DNA from: Alloprevotella sp.
GTDB taxonomy: Bacteria > Bacteroidota > Bacteroidia > Bacteroidales > Bacteroidaceae
NCBI GenBank assembly: GCA_015259235.1
Contig: JABZGM010000096.1
Span: 1-7,757, forward strand
Direction: 5' to 3'
Length of the DNA: 7,757 nucleotides
This document shows positions 7,218 to 7,757 of the stretch, piece by piece; position 1 is the stretch's first letter, and each line of letters opens with the position of its first letter. Below the pieces are notes generated by a model. The model did no database searches and was not told the DNA's origin. It saw only the letters and a program-made list of their open reading frames with translations. The position numbers were made by a program, and so were the translations under genes.

Positions 7218-7266
7218 TATGGCTAAGTCCATACGCAAAGGTAGTTCATTTTCAAACAATGACAAG
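7218..7266 (-). promoter_or_regulatory. Weak candidate promoter and dyad upstream of the barrel gene
   Basis: On the minus strand TACCTTTG (7243-7236) matches TAnnTTTG fully. Nineteen bp upstream is CTTG (7266-7263), one base off the -33 TTTG. Just downstream of the -7 box is a small dyad, TATGG (7218-7222) and CCATA (7229-7233) with a 6-nt spacer, a possible operator. If used, the leader would be about 185 nt; it would include the CTTT repeat and a 7-bp inverted repeat ATTGCAC (7084-7090) / GTGCAAT (7117-7123). No better promoter was seen closer to the gene. Confidence 0.35.
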
Positions 7267-7757
7267 AGTAGATATTTCTAATGTGCGGAAATCAAACGAT
7301 ATTTGGCACTTTTTTTGTTTTGAAGTTGTCATTTGTCTATATATGATGTCGGAAAAAACAAAAATGGAGTGTCGAATGATTGTTAGAATGCAAAGTCGTT
7401 TCCATATATAGTTGTATAAGATGTTCTGATCATTGCTTTAACCCAAATCAGTCATTAGACCGTTATAGTACGAATCGTAATTGAAAAGACAACTTCCTGA
7501 TTTCTTTCATTTTCTTGTTGGCATCTAGTTTTTCGTGAGTTCTCGCCGTAGCCAGCTACGTCTTTGAACGCACGGTAAACAATTTGCTCAACAATCCAAT
7601 GAAACTTATTCAGGATCTAAGGACCAATTTGGGTTTAAGGATTGGCGATATTCCCTTGTATATAGTTGATTCATGGCTTATCTTACGATGAAATAGTGAC
7701 TAGAGGAGAGAGAGGTTGTCTTCGGTTATTGATATATTCACAATATGCCCCTTCAAG
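7267..7757. other. Gene-free AT-rich region with possible degraded repeat at the right edge
   Basis: No convincing gene is visible. A 91-codon plus-strand frame at 7136-7411 is low-complexity and not called. Between about 7480 and 7620 the minus strand carries short coding-like pieces in different frames: RRSWLRRELTKN in one frame, then KLDANKKMKEIRKLSFQLR in another, each ended by stops. This pattern suggests a decayed coding sequence or a dispersed intergenic repeat. At the very edge a minus-strand frame (7700-7756), open to the window end and reading GHIVNISITEDNLSLL before its stop, could be the C-terminus of a neighbouring gene, but 18 residues are too few to call. Confidence 0.3.

Noticed and set aside
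7136..7411. Plus-strand 91-codon frame right of the barrel gene
   Set aside because: Composition follows the AT-rich and CTTT-repeat DNA; there is no ribosome-binding site or recognisable motif.

Overview
The window looks like chromosomal DNA from a member of the Bacteroidota, probably order Bacteroidales. Three things point there. Two large genes encode the carboxypeptidase-like/plug/beta-barrel outer-membrane protein type that is abundant in this phylum. One promoter fits the Bacteroides consensus (TTTG, 19 bp, TAnnTTTG) exactly. The main genes lack clear Shine-Dalgarno sequences. GC content is moderate, with AT-rich intergenic DNA. A few intergenic stretches give an unverified impression of Porphyromonas-type repeats; genus is not claimed.

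Layout, left to right. (1) Positions 3-2405, plus strand: a TonB-dependent-receptor-like outer-membrane barrel protein, cut at its 5' end by the window edge. (2) 2406-2864: a gene-poor stretch with an imperfect AT-rich palindrome, a possible small membrane-peptide gene with an in-frame stop, a 19-bp imperfect hairpin, and a very strong hairpin terminator. (3) 2865-3509, minus strand: a CI/LexA-like repressor with an N-terminal HTH and a C-terminal S24 self-cleaving domain. It has its own promoter, and a 16-bp near-palindrome lies over the -7 box. (4) 3510-3879: the repressor leader and promoter, then the terminator of the next gene. (5) 3880-7044, minus strand: a complete outer-membrane barrel protein of the same family as the first, with signal peptide, carboxypeptidase-regulatory-like domain, plug-like domain, barrel and an unusual Gly/Pro-rich tail. 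(6) 7045-7757: 713 bp with no convincing gene, holding a weak promoter for the barrel gene, a short tetranucleotide repeat and possible remnants.

The two barrel genes converge on the repressor. They share the plug-like region and the barrel plan but are strongly diverged, so they are old paralogs rather than a recent duplication. The repressor is separated from both by terminators and has its own promoter, so it is best read as an independent, probably autoregulated, stress-responsive unit. Whether it controls either barrel gene cannot be seen from the sequence. No phage, CRISPR, rRNA or tRNA gene was recognised, and nothing here is clearly a new system. The best leads are the repressor's promoter-operator arrangement and the small-ORF/hairpin element at 2601-2767.
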